This document shows positions 24,748-33,672 of a stretch of DNA of 64,000 bases, piece by piece. The translations under genes and the position numbers were made by a program. Location: NCBI GenBank assembly GCA_903932145.1, contig CAIZFE010000098.1, forward strand, positions 186,001 to 250,000, given 5' to 3'. The stretch's first letter is position 1. Every line of letters begins with the position of its first letter. A model generated the notes under the pieces. It was not told the DNA's origin, did not search any database, and worked only from the letters and a program-made list of their open reading frames with translations. The stretch is from an uncultured Rhodopila sp. (GTDB taxonomy: Bacteria > Pseudomonadota > Alphaproteobacteria > Acetobacterales > Acetobacteraceae).

Positions 24748-25635
24748 TCACCCCCGATTAGCAATCGCCACCCCCGCCGCCGCGACCAGCATGCCGGCCA
24801 CCTGCACCAGCGTCAGCCGCTCCCCGAACAGCAGGAACGCCATCCCCGCCGACACCGGCGGTACCAGATAGAACAGCGACGCCACCCCGGCGATGGCGCC
24901 GCGGCGGATCAGCAGCATCAACAGTGAGATCGCGCCGACCGACAGGCCGAACACCGCCCACAGCAGGCCGGCCCACACCGCCAGACTTCCGTCGAAGCCT
25001 CCGTTCTCCAGCAGCAGCGCCAACGGCGCCGTCACCGCCGCCGCGCCCATGAACTGCACCGCCGCGTTGGTGCGCAGATCGGCCCCGACAGCGGTACGTT
25101 TCTGCCAGATCGTGCCGAGTGTCATCCCCATCATGCCGACGCAGCACACCGCCAGCGGCAGCCAAGGCAGCGCGGCCATCGTCCCGAACCCGGGCGACAA
25201 CACCAGCAGCGCGCCGGAGAAGCCCAGCGCGATGCCGATCCAACGGCGGCGCCCGACAGGCTCGCCCAGCAGGGGGAAGGACAGCAGCCCGGTCAGCAGC
25301 GGTTGCAGTCCGGCGATCAGCGCCGCGATGCCGGCCGGCAGGCCGTGCCGCACCGCCCAGAAGACTCCGGCCGTATAGACGCTCTGCATCAGCACGCCCG
25401 CCACCAGCGCGCTGCGCCAGGCCGCGACCGTGCGGGGCCACTTCGCCCCGACCGCGACGGAGATCACGCTGAACACCAGCGCGCCCAGCACGTAACGGAT
25501 CGACAGGAACGTCAGCGGTTCGGCATGCGGAGCGATCAACCGAGCGACGATAAACCCGGTGGACCAGATGACGACAAACACCAGCGGCATGGCACGCTCC
25601 GCCACGTCCGTCCGGTGCTGCACTTCGATCGACAT
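24748..25635 (-). CDS. EamA-family (DMT) transporter
   Basis: This 295-residue inner-membrane protein has ten predicted helices in two EamA halves (AMPLVFVVIWSTGFIVARLI at the start, SVGAISLLMLLIRRGAIAG near the end). ATG 25635 (MSIEVQHR) has GGAG 8 bases upstream. It is not closely similar to the EamA protein at 14669. The substrate is unknown. It stands alone between the ParDE locus and a small periplasmic gene. Confidence 0.88.
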   Translation of the reverse strand: MSIEVQHRTDVAERAMPLVFVVIWSTGFIVARLIAPHAEPLTFLSIRYVLGALVFSVISVAVGAKWPRTVAAWRSALVAGVLMQSVYTAGVFWAVRHGLPAGIAALIAGLQPLLTGLLSFPLLGEPVGRRRWIGIALGFSGALLVLSPGFGTMAALPWLPLAVCCVGMMGMTLGTIWQKRTAVGADLRTNAAVQFMGAAAVTAPLALLLENGGFDGSLAVWAGLLWAVFGLSVGAISLLMLLIRRGAIAGVASLFYLVPPVSAGMAFLLFGERLTLVQVAGMLVAAAGVAIANRG

Positions 25636-25708
25636 AAGCCACTCCCCGCCATCCGCGTGCGGAGCCATCGCACGCGGCGGCGCGGGACGCTACCCCATCG
25701 GGCAGAGA

Positions 25709-26041
25709 CTACTTCCCGATCTGCCGGCTGGTCTGATTCTCCTGCTGATTCAGCGCCTTCTGCTCGGTCGCCGTAACGTGCCCGCCATTCTGCGCCGCCA
25801 TACCGCGTTCCTCGGACCGGATCGTCCGATCCTCCTTATGCAGCGCCGCGGCCCGCGCGCCCGAAATCTCGCCCTCTTTCCGTTCGGTTTTGATGCGGGC
25901 GTTCTGGTTGGCCAGCCGGTCGTTGACCTGGTCCCGGCGCGGATGGTCCCGGTCCCACTGCGTCTCCGCCTGCGCCGCGCCGGCAATCGCCAACGCCCCG
26001 ATCAGGGGGATGGCAAAGCGAAGGGTTTTCGAAATGACCAT
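25709..26041 (-). CDS. Small secreted protein of unknown function
   Basis: The 110-residue product has a cleavable signal peptide (FAIPLIGALAIAGAAQA) followed by a mature part beginning ETQWDRDHPRRDQVNDRLAN and containing KEGEISGARAAALHKED and NQQENQTSRQIGK. I recognise the WDxxHPRRxxVNxRLxxQ pattern as a family of small periplasmic proteins widespread in Proteobacteria, without known function. Charged, repetitive helices suggest a chaperone-like or binding role. Confidence 0.82.
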   Translation of the reverse strand: MVISKTLRFAIPLIGALAIAGAAQAETQWDRDHPRRDQVNDRLANQNARIKTERKEGEISGARAAALHKEDRTIRSEERGMAAQNGGHVTATEQKALNQQENQTSRQIGK

Positions 26042-26152
26042 GACATTTGCTCCTGAACCGAGGCCGCATTTGGCCTCGGTGACAGGGCTGTATATTGCGC
26101 CGCTTCATGGCGAAATAAGAGCAACAAAGCAGCGGTATTTCGTCCAATACTG

Positions 26153-26701
26153 CTATGGCGAAAATGGGAACTGGTCCATGTACGGCTGATACTCCGGCTC
26201 CACATCGATCTGTAGCGTCGCCAGCACGCGCACGACGGCGTTGTAGAAGCCAATGGTCAGCGTCAGGTCCACCACCAGTTCGTTGCCGAGTTCCGCCTGT
26301 AGCGCGGCGAAGGTCGCCTCGGCCATGGCACCGTTCGATGTCATTTCCCGCGCGCCCCGCAGCACCAGCTTCGACACCGCATCAAGACCGGTCGGCTTGC
26401 CGTCGGTGTCGTCGATCAGCGCCTGCACATCCGCGTCGGAGACCCCGAAATCGTGCCCCAGCTTGACGTGGTGCGACCACTCGTAGGGCGAGCGTGCCAG
26501 CCAGCCGACCTGTAAAATGGCCAGTTCCCGCAACCTGGGGTCAAGCTTGCTGCCATAGCGGATGTATCCGCCCAGCCCGGAAAAGGCGCGCGCCGCCTTG
26601 GGCGAGTTGACCAGCGCCTTGAACAGCCAGATCGGCCGCTTCAGCAGGTCCTGATCCTCGGGCGCGAGGTCGGATGGTTCGAGATAGGGGACGCGTGCCA
26701 T
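26153..26701 (-). CDS. Carboxymuconolactone decarboxylase family protein
   Basis: The 182-residue product fits the AhpD/CMD fold: KLDPRLRELAILQVGWLARS then SPYEWSHHVKLGHDFGVSD. The CxxC of AhpD is absent and replaced by an EWSHH segment, as in the larger CMD group of oxidation or decarboxylation-related proteins. The substrate is unknown. It is divergent from the L,D-transpeptidase gene with about 83 bases between starts. Confidence 0.88.
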   Translation of the reverse strand: MARVPYLEPSDLAPEDQDLLKRPIWLFKALVNSPKAARAFSGLGGYIRYGSKLDPRLRELAILQVGWLARSPYEWSHHVKLGHDFGVSDADVQALIDDTDGKPTGLDAVSKLVLRGAREMTSNGAMAEATFAALQAELGNELVVDLTLTIGFYNAVVRVLATLQIDVEPEYQPYMDQFPFSP

Positions 26702-26784
26702 GGGTTTCCTCCGTTAAGCGCATTCAGCGTATAACCAGTTGCACCCGCGTGAAAACGCCAGCCGCCCCAAAGGACCCCAGACCG

Positions 26785-27279
26785 ATGCGCGCGATCGTCA
26801 CCCCAAACGGATTTTTGTCCATTGGAACTGAGACTTTTCGGGCCGCCCTCGGCCGCGGCGGCGTGCGGGCGGACAAGCGGGAAGGGGACGGAGCGACCCC
26901 CATCGCGTTGCTGCCGCTGCGTCGCGTGCTGTATCGGCCGGATCGCGGCTGGGCACCGTTATGCGCGGTGCCGGTGGAAACGATTGCGCCGGGGGATGGT
27001 TGGTGCGACGACTCCGCTGAACCGGCCTATAACCGCCCGGTGCACCTGCCAATCGACGCCAGCGCCGAGGCGCTGTGGATGGACGATTCTGTGTACGACA
27101 TCATCGGGGTGCTGGGCTGGAACGACGACCCGATCCGGCCGGGTTTCGGATCGGCGATCTTCCTGCACGTCGCGCGGGACGATTACGCACCGACCGAGGG
27201 CTGCGTGGCGCTGGCATTGCCCGACCTGCGCCACGTTTTGGCGGCCGGCCTGACCGAAATTCTCGTTACTGCGGCGTGA
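26785..27279 (+). CDS. L,D-transpeptidase (YkuD-type) family protein
   Basis: The 164-residue product carries the YkuD catalytic signature HVARDDYAPTEGCVALAL, with the His and the nucleophilic Cys in the usual spacing, and an ADKREGDGATPIA segment early on. Members build 3-3 crosslinks in peptidoglycan or attach proteins to it. No signal peptide is visible from ATG 26785 (AGGA upstream), so it belongs to the short form often annotated by fold alone. It converges with the oxidoreductase gene, overlapping by 14 bases. Confidence 0.87.
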   Translation: MRAIVTPNGFLSIGTETFRAALGRGGVRADKREGDGATPIALLPLRRVLYRPDRGWAPLCAVPVETIAPGDGWCDDSAEPAYNRPVHLPIDASAEALWMDDSVYDIIGVLGWNDDPIRPGFGSAIFLHVARDDYAPTEGCVALALPDLRHVLAAGLTEILVTAA

Positions 27280-28270
27280 ACCGCACCGCCTGCGCCTGGC
27301 AGCGCAACGCCAACCTACAGACCGAGAATACACGTCCCCCGTCCAACATCCGGCCGGTTCGGTCACGCACATCGTCCAGGAAATCCCGGTAATACAAAAC
27401 CGGAAGTCCGCTGCAATTCTGGTAACGAGTCTGTTTCCTCCCAGCCACGAACATGTGGTCGCCGCCGGCCCGGCTCTCTATATCCAGGTTCTTGCGCAGT
27501 TCAAGCGTGCCCTCGGTTCCCACCAGGAACAACCGCCCGTCGCCCCAGTCCGGCAAACCGTCCGGGGTGAACCAGTCCAGCCGCATCGTTCCGGTCATGG
27601 AGGCGCTGCGCAGCGTGATCTCGGCGAAATCCTCGAAGCCGGCCGGTTCTGTCCCGAAACATCCAATCGTGCTGGCCGCGATCGTCGCGTCTGACGCGCC
27701 GGCAAACGCCAGGAACTGATCGATCGAGTGAACACCGATATCGTTGATGATCCCGCCATACGCCGCGCGCTCAAAGAACCAGTCCGGCCGCAACGCCCGG
27801 TTCAACCGATGTGGCGCCAGACTGGTCAAACTGACCAGCCGCCCGAGTTCGCCCGATCGCGCGACCTCCAACGCCACCTGCACAGAGGGTGACGTCAGCC
27901 GTCCCAGCGCGATCGACCAGATCCGTCCGGTCTCCCGCACCACGGACTCCACCGCCGCAAACTGTTCAGCGGTTGTCACGCCCGGCTTATCGACCATCAC
28001 GTCCTTGCCGCGCCGCATCGCCTCGATCGCCACGGCAGCGCGGTCGCGCGGGATCGCGGCGAGCACGATGAAGTCGATCGACGGATCGTCCAACAGCCTT
28101 TCCCGCGCCACCGCCGGAACATCCGGGAACCGCTTGCGAAATCCCGCCATGACACGCGGATCGGAGCTTTCGGGATCATGCCCGGCACACACCGCACCGG
28201 CGGCGAGCAGCCCGGCGGTCAGATCGTAAACGTGACGATGATCCAGTCCGATCGCAGCGAAGCGCAACAT
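27266..28270 (-). CDS. Gfo/Idh/MocA family oxidoreductase
   Basis: The 334-residue product begins MLRFAAIGLDHRHVYDL at ATG 28270, with a GGAGGG site. The N-terminal Rossmann domain binds NAD(P); the family segment around VMVDKPGVTTAEQF carries the usual Lys-Pro. The C-terminal alpha/beta domain includes IINDIGVHSIDQFLAFAG with the conserved Asp/His pair. Members oxidise sugars or inositols. It is divergent from dnaB with 140 bases between starts. Confidence 0.9.
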   Translation of the reverse strand: MLRFAAIGLDHRHVYDLTAGLLAAGAVCAGHDPESSDPRVMAGFRKRFPDVPAVARERLLDDPSIDFIVLAAIPRDRAAVAIEAMRRGKDVMVDKPGVTTAEQFAAVESVVRETGRIWSIALGRLTSPSVQVALEVARSGELGRLVSLTSLAPHRLNRALRPDWFFERAAYGGIINDIGVHSIDQFLAFAGASDATIAASTIGCFGTEPAGFEDFAEITLRSASMTGTMRLDWFTPDGLPDWGDGRLFLVGTEGTLELRKNLDIESRAGGDHMFVAGRKQTRYQNCSGLPVLYYRDFLDDVRDRTGRMLDGGRVFSVCRLALRCQAQAVRFTPQ

Positions 28271-28410
28271 GACGGTTCCCTCCAAGGCCAGCGTCGCATT
28301 GTCGCCCTCGGGCAGCAACCCGCCACTCATTTCGACTTGCACCCGCTATCCACAGGGCAACACGCCTCAACCCCGATGCGGCATGCCCGCGTCTGCGCTA
28401 TGCTGTCCCC

Positions 28411-29910
28411 GTGAACACCATCAATCAGCCGCTCTTCGGCCTCTCCCAGCGCCTTCCCCCCTCCAACGTCCAGGCGGAGCAAGCCCTGCTGGGCGCCCTC
28501 CTGGCCAACAACAAGGCATACGAGCGCGTCTCGGAGTTCCTGGCGGCGGAACATTTCGCCGATCCGGTGCATGGCCGCATCTTCCAGGCGATCGCCCGCC
28601 GCATCGAAGCCGGCCAACTCGCCGACGCCGTTACCCTGAAGGCGGAGTTCGAGCATGCGGGCGTGCTGGAGGAAGTCGGCGGCACCGCGTATCTGACGCA
28701 ACTGTTGACCGCCATGGTCGGCATCATCAACGCCGGCGATTACGGCCGAGCGATTTTGGATACGTGGCTGCGGCGGCAGTTGATCGATATTGGTGAAACG
28801 GTCGTCAATAACGCGTTCGGCGCCAACGCGGAACTCGACGGTCCGCTACAGATCGAGGCGGCGGAACAAACGCTGTTCAACCTGGCGGCCGACGGCGGCA
28901 CCACCGGCGGGTTCATTACGTTCGAACGGGCACTGACCGACGCGATTCTGGGTGCCGAACGGGCCTTCAGGCGGGCCGGAACCGTTTCGGGTCTAACGAC
29001 GGGCCTGCGCGATCTCGATGCCAAGCTGGGCGGCATGCATCCATCGGATCTGCTGATCCTCGCCGGCCGTCCGGGTATGGGCAAAACCGCGCTCGCCACC
29101 AAGATCGCCTTCGGCGCCGCCAAAGCCCTGCTCGCCGAGGCTCGGTTGAACGACCCGAACGGCGTGCCCAAGGCGACCGTTGCGGTGTTCTCACTGGAAA
29201 TGAGTTCCGAACAGCTCGCCACCCGTCTGCTCAGCGAGGAGGCCCGCATTTCCGGCGACCGCATCCGCCGCGGTGACATCGGCCAAAAGGATTTCGACAA
29301 GTTCATTCAGGTATCGCGGGAAATCTCGGCGCTGCCGATCCAGATCGACGATACGCCCGCGATCACCATGTCGGCGTTGCGCACCCGCTGCCGGCGGTTG
29401 AAGCGGACCAAGGGCCTCGCGCTGGTGATCATCGATTACCTGCAATTGATGCGCCCCGCCGCCGGGACCAAACCCGAAAACCGAGTGCTGGAAATCAGCA
29501 TGATCACCCAGGGCCTGAAAGCGCTGGCGAAAGAGCTGGCGATCCCGGTCATGGCGCTGTCGCAGTTGTCGCGTCAGGTGGAAAACCGCGACGACAAACG
29601 GCCTCAGTTGTCCGATTTGCGCGAATCAGGCTCGATCGAGCAGGACGCCGACGCGGTGATGTTTGTCTATCGTGATGAGTATTACTTGCAGCAAAAAGAA
29701 CCCAAGGAAGTCGGGTTCGAGGGCAGCGGTGACAAATTCCAGACGTCGCTGACCGAATGGCAGCAACGGATGGAAAAAGCGCACAACCGAGCCGATTTGA
29801 TTATTGCAAAGCAACGGCATGGACCGACCGGGACGATCCCGCTGCTGTTCGAGGGCGAGTTCACACGGTTTGGTGATATCGATTTGGTGCACAACGAATA
29901 TCAGGACTGA
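28411..29910 (+). CDS. dnaB: Replicative DNA helicase
   Basis: DnaB is the hexameric 5'-3' helicase at the replication fork. The 499-residue product has the N-terminal DnaG-interacting domain (SNVQAEQALLGALLANNKAY), the RecA-like motor with Walker A AGRPGMGKTALA, Walker B LVIIDYLQLM, and the C-terminal SGSIEQDADAVMFVYRDEYY. The start is GTG 28411. It is slightly longer than Escherichia coli DnaB (471). The gene is followed after 110 bases by a HigBA toxin-antitoxin pair and then alr. Confidence 0.96.
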   Translation: MNTINQPLFGLSQRLPPSNVQAEQALLGALLANNKAYERVSEFLAAEHFADPVHGRIFQAIARRIEAGQLADAVTLKAEFEHAGVLEEVGGTAYLTQLLTAMVGIINAGDYGRAILDTWLRRQLIDIGETVVNNAFGANAELDGPLQIEAAEQTLFNLAADGGTTGGFITFERALTDAILGAERAFRRAGTVSGLTTGLRDLDAKLGGMHPSDLLILAGRPGMGKTALATKIAFGAAKALLAEARLNDPNGVPKATVAVFSLEMSSEQLATRLLSEEARISGDRIRRGDIGQKDFDKFIQVSREISALPIQIDDTPAITMSALRTRCRRLKRTKGLALVIIDYLQLMRPAAGTKPENRVLEISMITQGLKALAKELAIPVMALSQLSRQVENRDDKRPQLSDLRESGSIEQDADAVMFVYRDEYYLQQKEPKEVGFEGSGDKFQTSLTEWQQRMEKAHNRADLIIAKQRHGPTGTIPLLFEGEFTRFGDIDLVHNEYQD

Positions 29911-29971
29911 CAGAGACAGCCAGGCCACGCATTGACTTAGCGGGTGGCCTGGAACGGGTGCAAATGCAGAA

Positions 29972-30013
29972 TGTCAACTTATGGTTGACATTTTTCGCTT
30001 TTGTGTTTACACT
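29972..30013 (+). promoter_or_regulatory. higBA promoter with overlapping palindromic operator
   Basis: TGTCAAC and GTTGACA flank TTATG in a perfect 7-base-arm palindrome (29972-29990). Its right half supplies a consensus -35 TTGACA (29985-29990). A TACACT -10 box follows at 30008-30013 after 17 bases, only 8 bases before the higB start. This is the layout of an autorepressed HigBA operon. Confidence 0.72.
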
Positions 30014-30020
30014 CCACCGC

Positions 30021-30299
30021 ATGATTAAGTCGTTCCGCAGCAAGCCGCTTAGAGCCTTCTGGGAAAAATCCGATGCATCGAAAATCGCACCGCGACTCAG
30101 GGATCGGATCGAGAGGCGTCTGGCCGCGCTGGACGACGCCAGGGTGCCAGAGGCGATGAACGTCCCCGGATTTGATTTCCACAGTCTGAGCGGCACCCGG
30201 AAAGATACCTGCTCCGTTCACGTCAATGGTCCGTGGTGCATTACATTCCGCTGGGATGGAACCGACGTGATCGATGTCAATCTCGAAAACTATCACTAG
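30021..30299 (+). CDS. higB: HigB-type toxin
   Basis: The 92-residue product begins MIKSFRSKPLRAFWEKSDAS and ends with the family-typical VIDVNLENYH. HigB is a RelE-fold, ribosome-dependent mRNase. The toxin precedes the antitoxin by 12 bases, the order characteristic of higBA. The frame back to 29958 is ignored because ATG 30021 follows the promoter directly. Confidence 0.9.
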   Translation: MIKSFRSKPLRAFWEKSDASKIAPRLRDRIERRLAALDDARVPEAMNVPGFDFHSLSGTRKDTCSVHVNGPWCITFRWDGTDVIDVNLENYH

Positions 30300-30311
30300 G
30301 AGGCTAATCCG

Positions 30312-30611
30312 ATGCGAGACCCCAACCGCCCCCCGGTTCACCCTGGCGCCATCTTGCGTGAGGACGTGTTGCCCGCGCTCAGCCTGACGGTGTCTGAAGC
30401 AGCGAATACGCTCGGTGTGTCGCGGCAGATGCTGCATCGCGTTCTGTCGGAGCGGGCTGCCATGTCCCCGGAAATGGCGGTGCGTGTCGGCAAGATGTGT
30501 GGGAACGGTCCGCGACTCTGGCTGGATATGCAACGGACGCACGATCTTTGGGTGGCGGAACGCGATCTCGTCGAACAGGTGTCGCGGATTCCCACCTTGC
30601 ACGCGGCCTGA
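30312..30611 (+). CDS. higA: HigA-type antitoxin
   Basis: The 99-residue product has the HigA start HPGAILREDVLPALSLTVSE and an XRE helix-turn-helix EAANTLGVSRQMLHRVLSER, followed by the conserved GNGPRLWLDMQRTHDLW. It should bind HigB and repress the operon at the upstream palindrome. A good AGGAGG site (30299-30304) precedes it. Confidence 0.93.
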   Translation: MRDPNRPPVHPGAILREDVLPALSLTVSEAANTLGVSRQMLHRVLSERAAMSPEMAVRVGKMCGNGPRLWLDMQRTHDLWVAERDLVEQVSRIPTLHAA

Positions 30612-30649
30612 CGGCGCGAGCGTGGCCTCAAAGCGAGTTGATACATCAG

Positions 30650-31717
30650 ATGCCCACTGACGCCGCCCCATCGGTCCTGGAAGTCGATCTGGACGCAATC
30701 GTCGCCAACTGGCGAACGCTACAGGCCCGCCACCCATCAGGTCCCGTCGCCGGGGTCGTCAAGGCCGACGCCTACGGCCTTGGCGCCCCACAGGTTGCCG
30801 CCGCGCTGCACGCCGCCGGATGCCGGCATTTCTTCGTCGCCTACCTGCAAGAGGCCCTGGCCGTCCGCGACGTTGTGCCCGACGCGATGCTGGCGGTCCT
30901 CGGCGGCCTGATCCCCGGCACCGGGGCCGCTTACACAACGCACGACCTGACCCCGGTCCTCGGCTCGTTGGACGAGATCGACCGCTGGTTCGGCGGCCCC
31001 GCCATCCTGCATGTCGATACCGGCATGTCCCGCCTCGGACTGGCCCCGGACGAACTCGCCCAACTGGCACAGGACCGCACCCGTCTGGACCGGCTCAAAA
31101 TCCGCTACATCCTGTCGCATCTCGCCGCATCGGAACTACCCGACGACCCATCGAACGCGCTCCAGCTTCAGCGCTTCCAGGCCGTCCGAACCATGCTGCC
31201 GGCGGCACCTTTCAGCCTGGCGAATTCGTCCGGCATCTTCCTGGGACCGGCGTTCGGGTCCGACCTCGCGCGCCCCGGCGCCGCGCTGTACGGCCTCAAC
31301 CCCACCCCCGGCCTCCCCAACCCGATGCGTCCTGTGGTGCGGCTGTCCGTCCGCGTCCTGGCCGTCCGCGATATCCCGGCCGGAGCCTCCGTCGGCTACA
31401 ACGGCATCTGGACCGCCGCCCGGCCAACCCGGATCGCGACCGCGGCGCTTGGGTATGCGGACGGGCTGCACCGCACGCTGTCCAACCACGGTTCGGCATG
31501 GTTTGACGGCAACAGGGTCCCCCTGGTAGGGCGCGTGTCCATGGACCTCACCACCTTCGACGTGACCGGCCATCCAGGCGTGCAACCCGGTTGCTGGCTG
31601 GAGATCCTCGGGTCGCATCAGTCTCCCGACGACGTCGCGCAAGCGGCGGGCACGAACGGGTATGAGGTGCTGACGTCCCTGGGCCGTCGCTTCCACAGGG
31701 TGTATCGAACAGCGTGA
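30650..31717 (+). CDS. alr: Alanine racemase
   Basis: Alr interconverts L- and D-alanine for peptidoglycan. The 355-residue product has the PLP-binding lysine segment VVKADAYGLG, the HVDTGMSRLG strand and the C-terminal VSMDLTTFDV region. ATG 30650 (MPTDAAPSVLEVDLD) lies 38 bases after the higA stop, so it may be read from the higBA promoter as well as dnaB read-through. Its stop overlaps the start of the MlaE-type permease, indicating translational coupling. Confidence 0.94.
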   Translation: MPTDAAPSVLEVDLDAIVANWRTLQARHPSGPVAGVVKADAYGLGAPQVAAALHAAGCRHFFVAYLQEALAVRDVVPDAMLAVLGGLIPGTGAAYTTHDLTPVLGSLDEIDRWFGGPAILHVDTGMSRLGLAPDELAQLAQDRTRLDRLKIRYILSHLAASELPDDPSNALQLQRFQAVRTMLPAAPFSLANSSGIFLGPAFGSDLARPGAALYGLNPTPGLPNPMRPVVRLSVRVLAVRDIPAGASVGYNGIWTAARPTRIATAALGYADGLHRTLSNHGSAWFDGNRVPLVGRVSMDLTTFDVTGHPGVQPGCWLEILGSHQSPDDVAQAAGTNGYEVLTSLGRRFHRVYRTA

Positions 31718-32499
31718 TGATAATTTTGGACTTCGTGGCGGCGGTCGGTCGAGCGGTCATTGGCCTGTGCAGGGGCGCCGGGGCGCTGGCTCTGTTTGGG
31801 CTGGAGGGGCTGTCGCACCTGTTCCGCCCGCCGTTCTACTGGCGCTTGTTCGGGCGCGCGCTGGTGGAGATCGGCTATTTCAGCCTGCCGGTGGTGGCGC
31901 TGACGGCGGTGTTCACCGGCATGGTGCTGGCGCTGCAATCCTACACCGGGTTTGCCCGCTTTTCCGCCCAGGGTGCGGTGGCCAACCTGGTTGTGCTGTC
32001 GGTGACGCGCGAGCTCGGGCCGGTGCTGGCCGGGCTGATGGTGGCCGGACGGGTCGGCGCCGCGATGGCGGCGGAGCTCGGCACGATGCGGGTGACCGAC
32101 CAGATCGACGCACTGTCCACGCTGTCCACCAACCCGATGAAGTATCTGGTGGCGCCAAGGCTGCTGGCCGGAGCGATCGCGCTGCCGCTGCTGGTATTGG
32201 TCGCTGACGTGCTGGGCGTGATGGGCGGGTTCATCGTGTCCACCCTGAAGCTGGGCTTCAACGTGGACAGCTACGTGGTCAACACGATCAATTTCGTTCA
32301 GATGGACGATGTCGTGTCGGGCCTGGTGAAGGCGGGGATGTTCGGGTTCCTGATCTCGCTGATGGGCTGCTACCAGGGCTACAACAGCAAGGGCGGCGCC
32401 CAGGGTGTCGGGTCGGCCACGACGCTGGCGGTGGTGAGTGCTTCCATTCTGATCCTGGCGTTCGACTATGTGCTGACGGAGATGTTTTTCGCGCGGTAG
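31717..32499 (+). CDS. mlaE: MlaE-family ABC transporter permease
   Basis: This 260-residue inner-membrane permease has five to six membrane helices and the MlaE signature region VTRELGPVLAGLMVAGRVGA followed by ALSTLSTNPMKYLVAPRLL. In the Mla pathway it moves phospholipids between inner and outer membrane. The start is ATG 31717 (or GTG 31714), overlapping the alr stop. The usual ATPase (mlaF) and substrate-binding (mlaD) genes are not next to it here; a toxin-antitoxin locus follows at once on the opposite strand, so the rest may have been displaced or lie elsewhere. Confidence 0.92.
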   Translation: MIILDFVAAVGRAVIGLCRGAGALALFGLEGLSHLFRPPFYWRLFGRALVEIGYFSLPVVALTAVFTGMVLALQSYTGFARFSAQGAVANLVVLSVTRELGPVLAGLMVAGRVGAAMAAELGTMRVTDQIDALSTLSTNPMKYLVAPRLLAGAIALPLLVLVADVLGVMGGFIVSTLKLGFNVDSYVVNTINFVQMDDVVSGLVKAGMFGFLISLMGCYQGYNSKGGAQGVGSATTLAVVSASILILAFDYVLTEMFFAR

Positions 32500-32513
32500 C
32501 GGGGCGCGCGGTT

Positions 32514-32839
32514 TCAGCGCCTGCCCGACAGCAGCTTATCGTTGATGTCGCGGCGTCCATCGACGATCCGAAGGATGGTGACGAGGCCTTCGTTTGGAAC
32601 ATACCGGTGGATTACGATGTATGGCGGGATGATCCCGATCCGGATGTCGGCGCCCAGCGCCGGCCGCCGAGCGCCGGCCGCCGAGGGCCGCTGGCGGGAT
32701 GGGCCTCCAGCCTGTCATATAGCCTGGAAAAGGATCCCCGGTATTTGAGTGCGGTGCGTCTGCCGGCTTTGAAATGCAGGTCTTCGAGGATGTCCGCCTG
32801 ATCGGCCGCTGCCGATTCCGTGACGACGACAAGCGCCAT
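32514..32839 (-). pseudogene. ParE-type toxin gene broken by a 14-base tandem duplication
   Basis: The frame from ATG 32839 gives MALVVVTESAAADQADILED and continues with the ParE-like RRTALKYRGSFSRLYDRL, then loses similarity at about 32670. There the minus strand repeats CTCGGCGGCCGGCG twice in tandem. Removing one 14-base unit restores the expected end ADIRIGIIPPYIVIHRYV and a stop at 32514-32516. The duplication therefore shifts the frame and truncates the toxin. The ATG overlaps the antitoxin stop by one base. Confidence 0.85.
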
Positions 32840-33093
32840 TAAGTCTTCATTGATGCCAACAGGGCGTCCATCCGTGCTTCGTGAGCCTCGCGCGTCAGAA
32901 CCCGGCCTTTCGCAATGTCCTCATCAGCTCGGTCTACCAGCGGCCTTGCCCGGGCGAGATCGCCGATATCGGCTTCCTCGGCGATACGGTCATCGATGAA
33001 CTGGCGCACAGCATCCTCCACCGACAGAAACTCGCCGCGCGCAATCCGGGCTTCAATCCAGGCATACTGCTCGGGGGTGAGCGTGATGGTCAT
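32839..33093 (-). CDS. ParD-type antitoxin (partner of broken toxin)
   Basis: The 84-residue product MTITLTPEQYAWIEARIARG continues with EFLSVEDAVRQFIDDRIAEE, a ribbon-helix-helix antitoxin of the ParD type. ATG 33093 is chosen; the extension to 33150 has no site. It remains intact although its toxin is frameshifted, which is the expected direction of decay, because losing the antitoxin first would be lethal. Confidence 0.85.
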   Translation of the reverse strand: MTITLTPEQYAWIEARIARGEFLSVEDAVRQFIDDRIAEEADIGDLARARPLVDRADEDIAKGRVLTREAHEARMDALLASMKT

Positions 33094-33239
33094 GGAGAGA
33101 AGCTTATCATCGACGCCGCTACGTTGAGAAACACAATGTGTCGCTGCCATGGGAGTCGCTGCGTTGCCGGACCCTGGTCGATGGCGCGAACCGGGCAGGC
33201 GTTTGTAAGGACCGCCCGGATTATCCCTCCGCCATGATC

Positions 33240-33624
33240 TTATCGCGCGGCGGACGCGATAAACCCGGATCGCGTCAAACCGCGTGACCGGGCTGCCGCA
33301 TCGATGGCCTTTAGCAACGCGGCATGCAATGACAGATTGGCGCGCACCGGCCGCCCGCTGTCGAGCAGCAACGGAATCATCACCGCGACCTCGCCCGCTC
33401 CCGGATCCAGTTCGCCATTCCGAATGATCTCCGCCAGAGGACGCTGCAGCGGCAACACGGCCCCGTTCGCGTTGCTATGCTCTGCCCATGCGCGAGCCGC
33501 CGAGGCGGCGTCGAGCGATCGCGGCCTCCGGCGTTTCGCCGCCACCGTGACAGCCGGGCAGGTCGGGGACGCGGACGCCCCAGACGGTGCCGGAACCGTC
33601 GAGAATGCCAACGTAATGGGTCAC
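33240..33624 (-). pseudogene. HicB-type antitoxin, frameshifted
   Basis: From GTG 33624 (GGAG 6 bases upstream) the frame reads THYVGILDGSGTVWGVRVPD then LPGCHGGGETPEAAIA, the HicB start. After about 33520 the similarity continues in another frame as ARAWAEHSNANGAVLPLQRP, ending with the ribbon-helix-helix-like LKAIDAAARSRGLTRSGFIA. A one-base net shift near 33515-33525 separates the two halves. No hicA toxin gene is visible on either side, so this is a remnant of a HicAB module. Confidence 0.78.
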
Positions 33625-33672
33625 GGTTATCTCCGAGATCGTTGGCATGAAGAAGATAATTGAAGTTATAGC

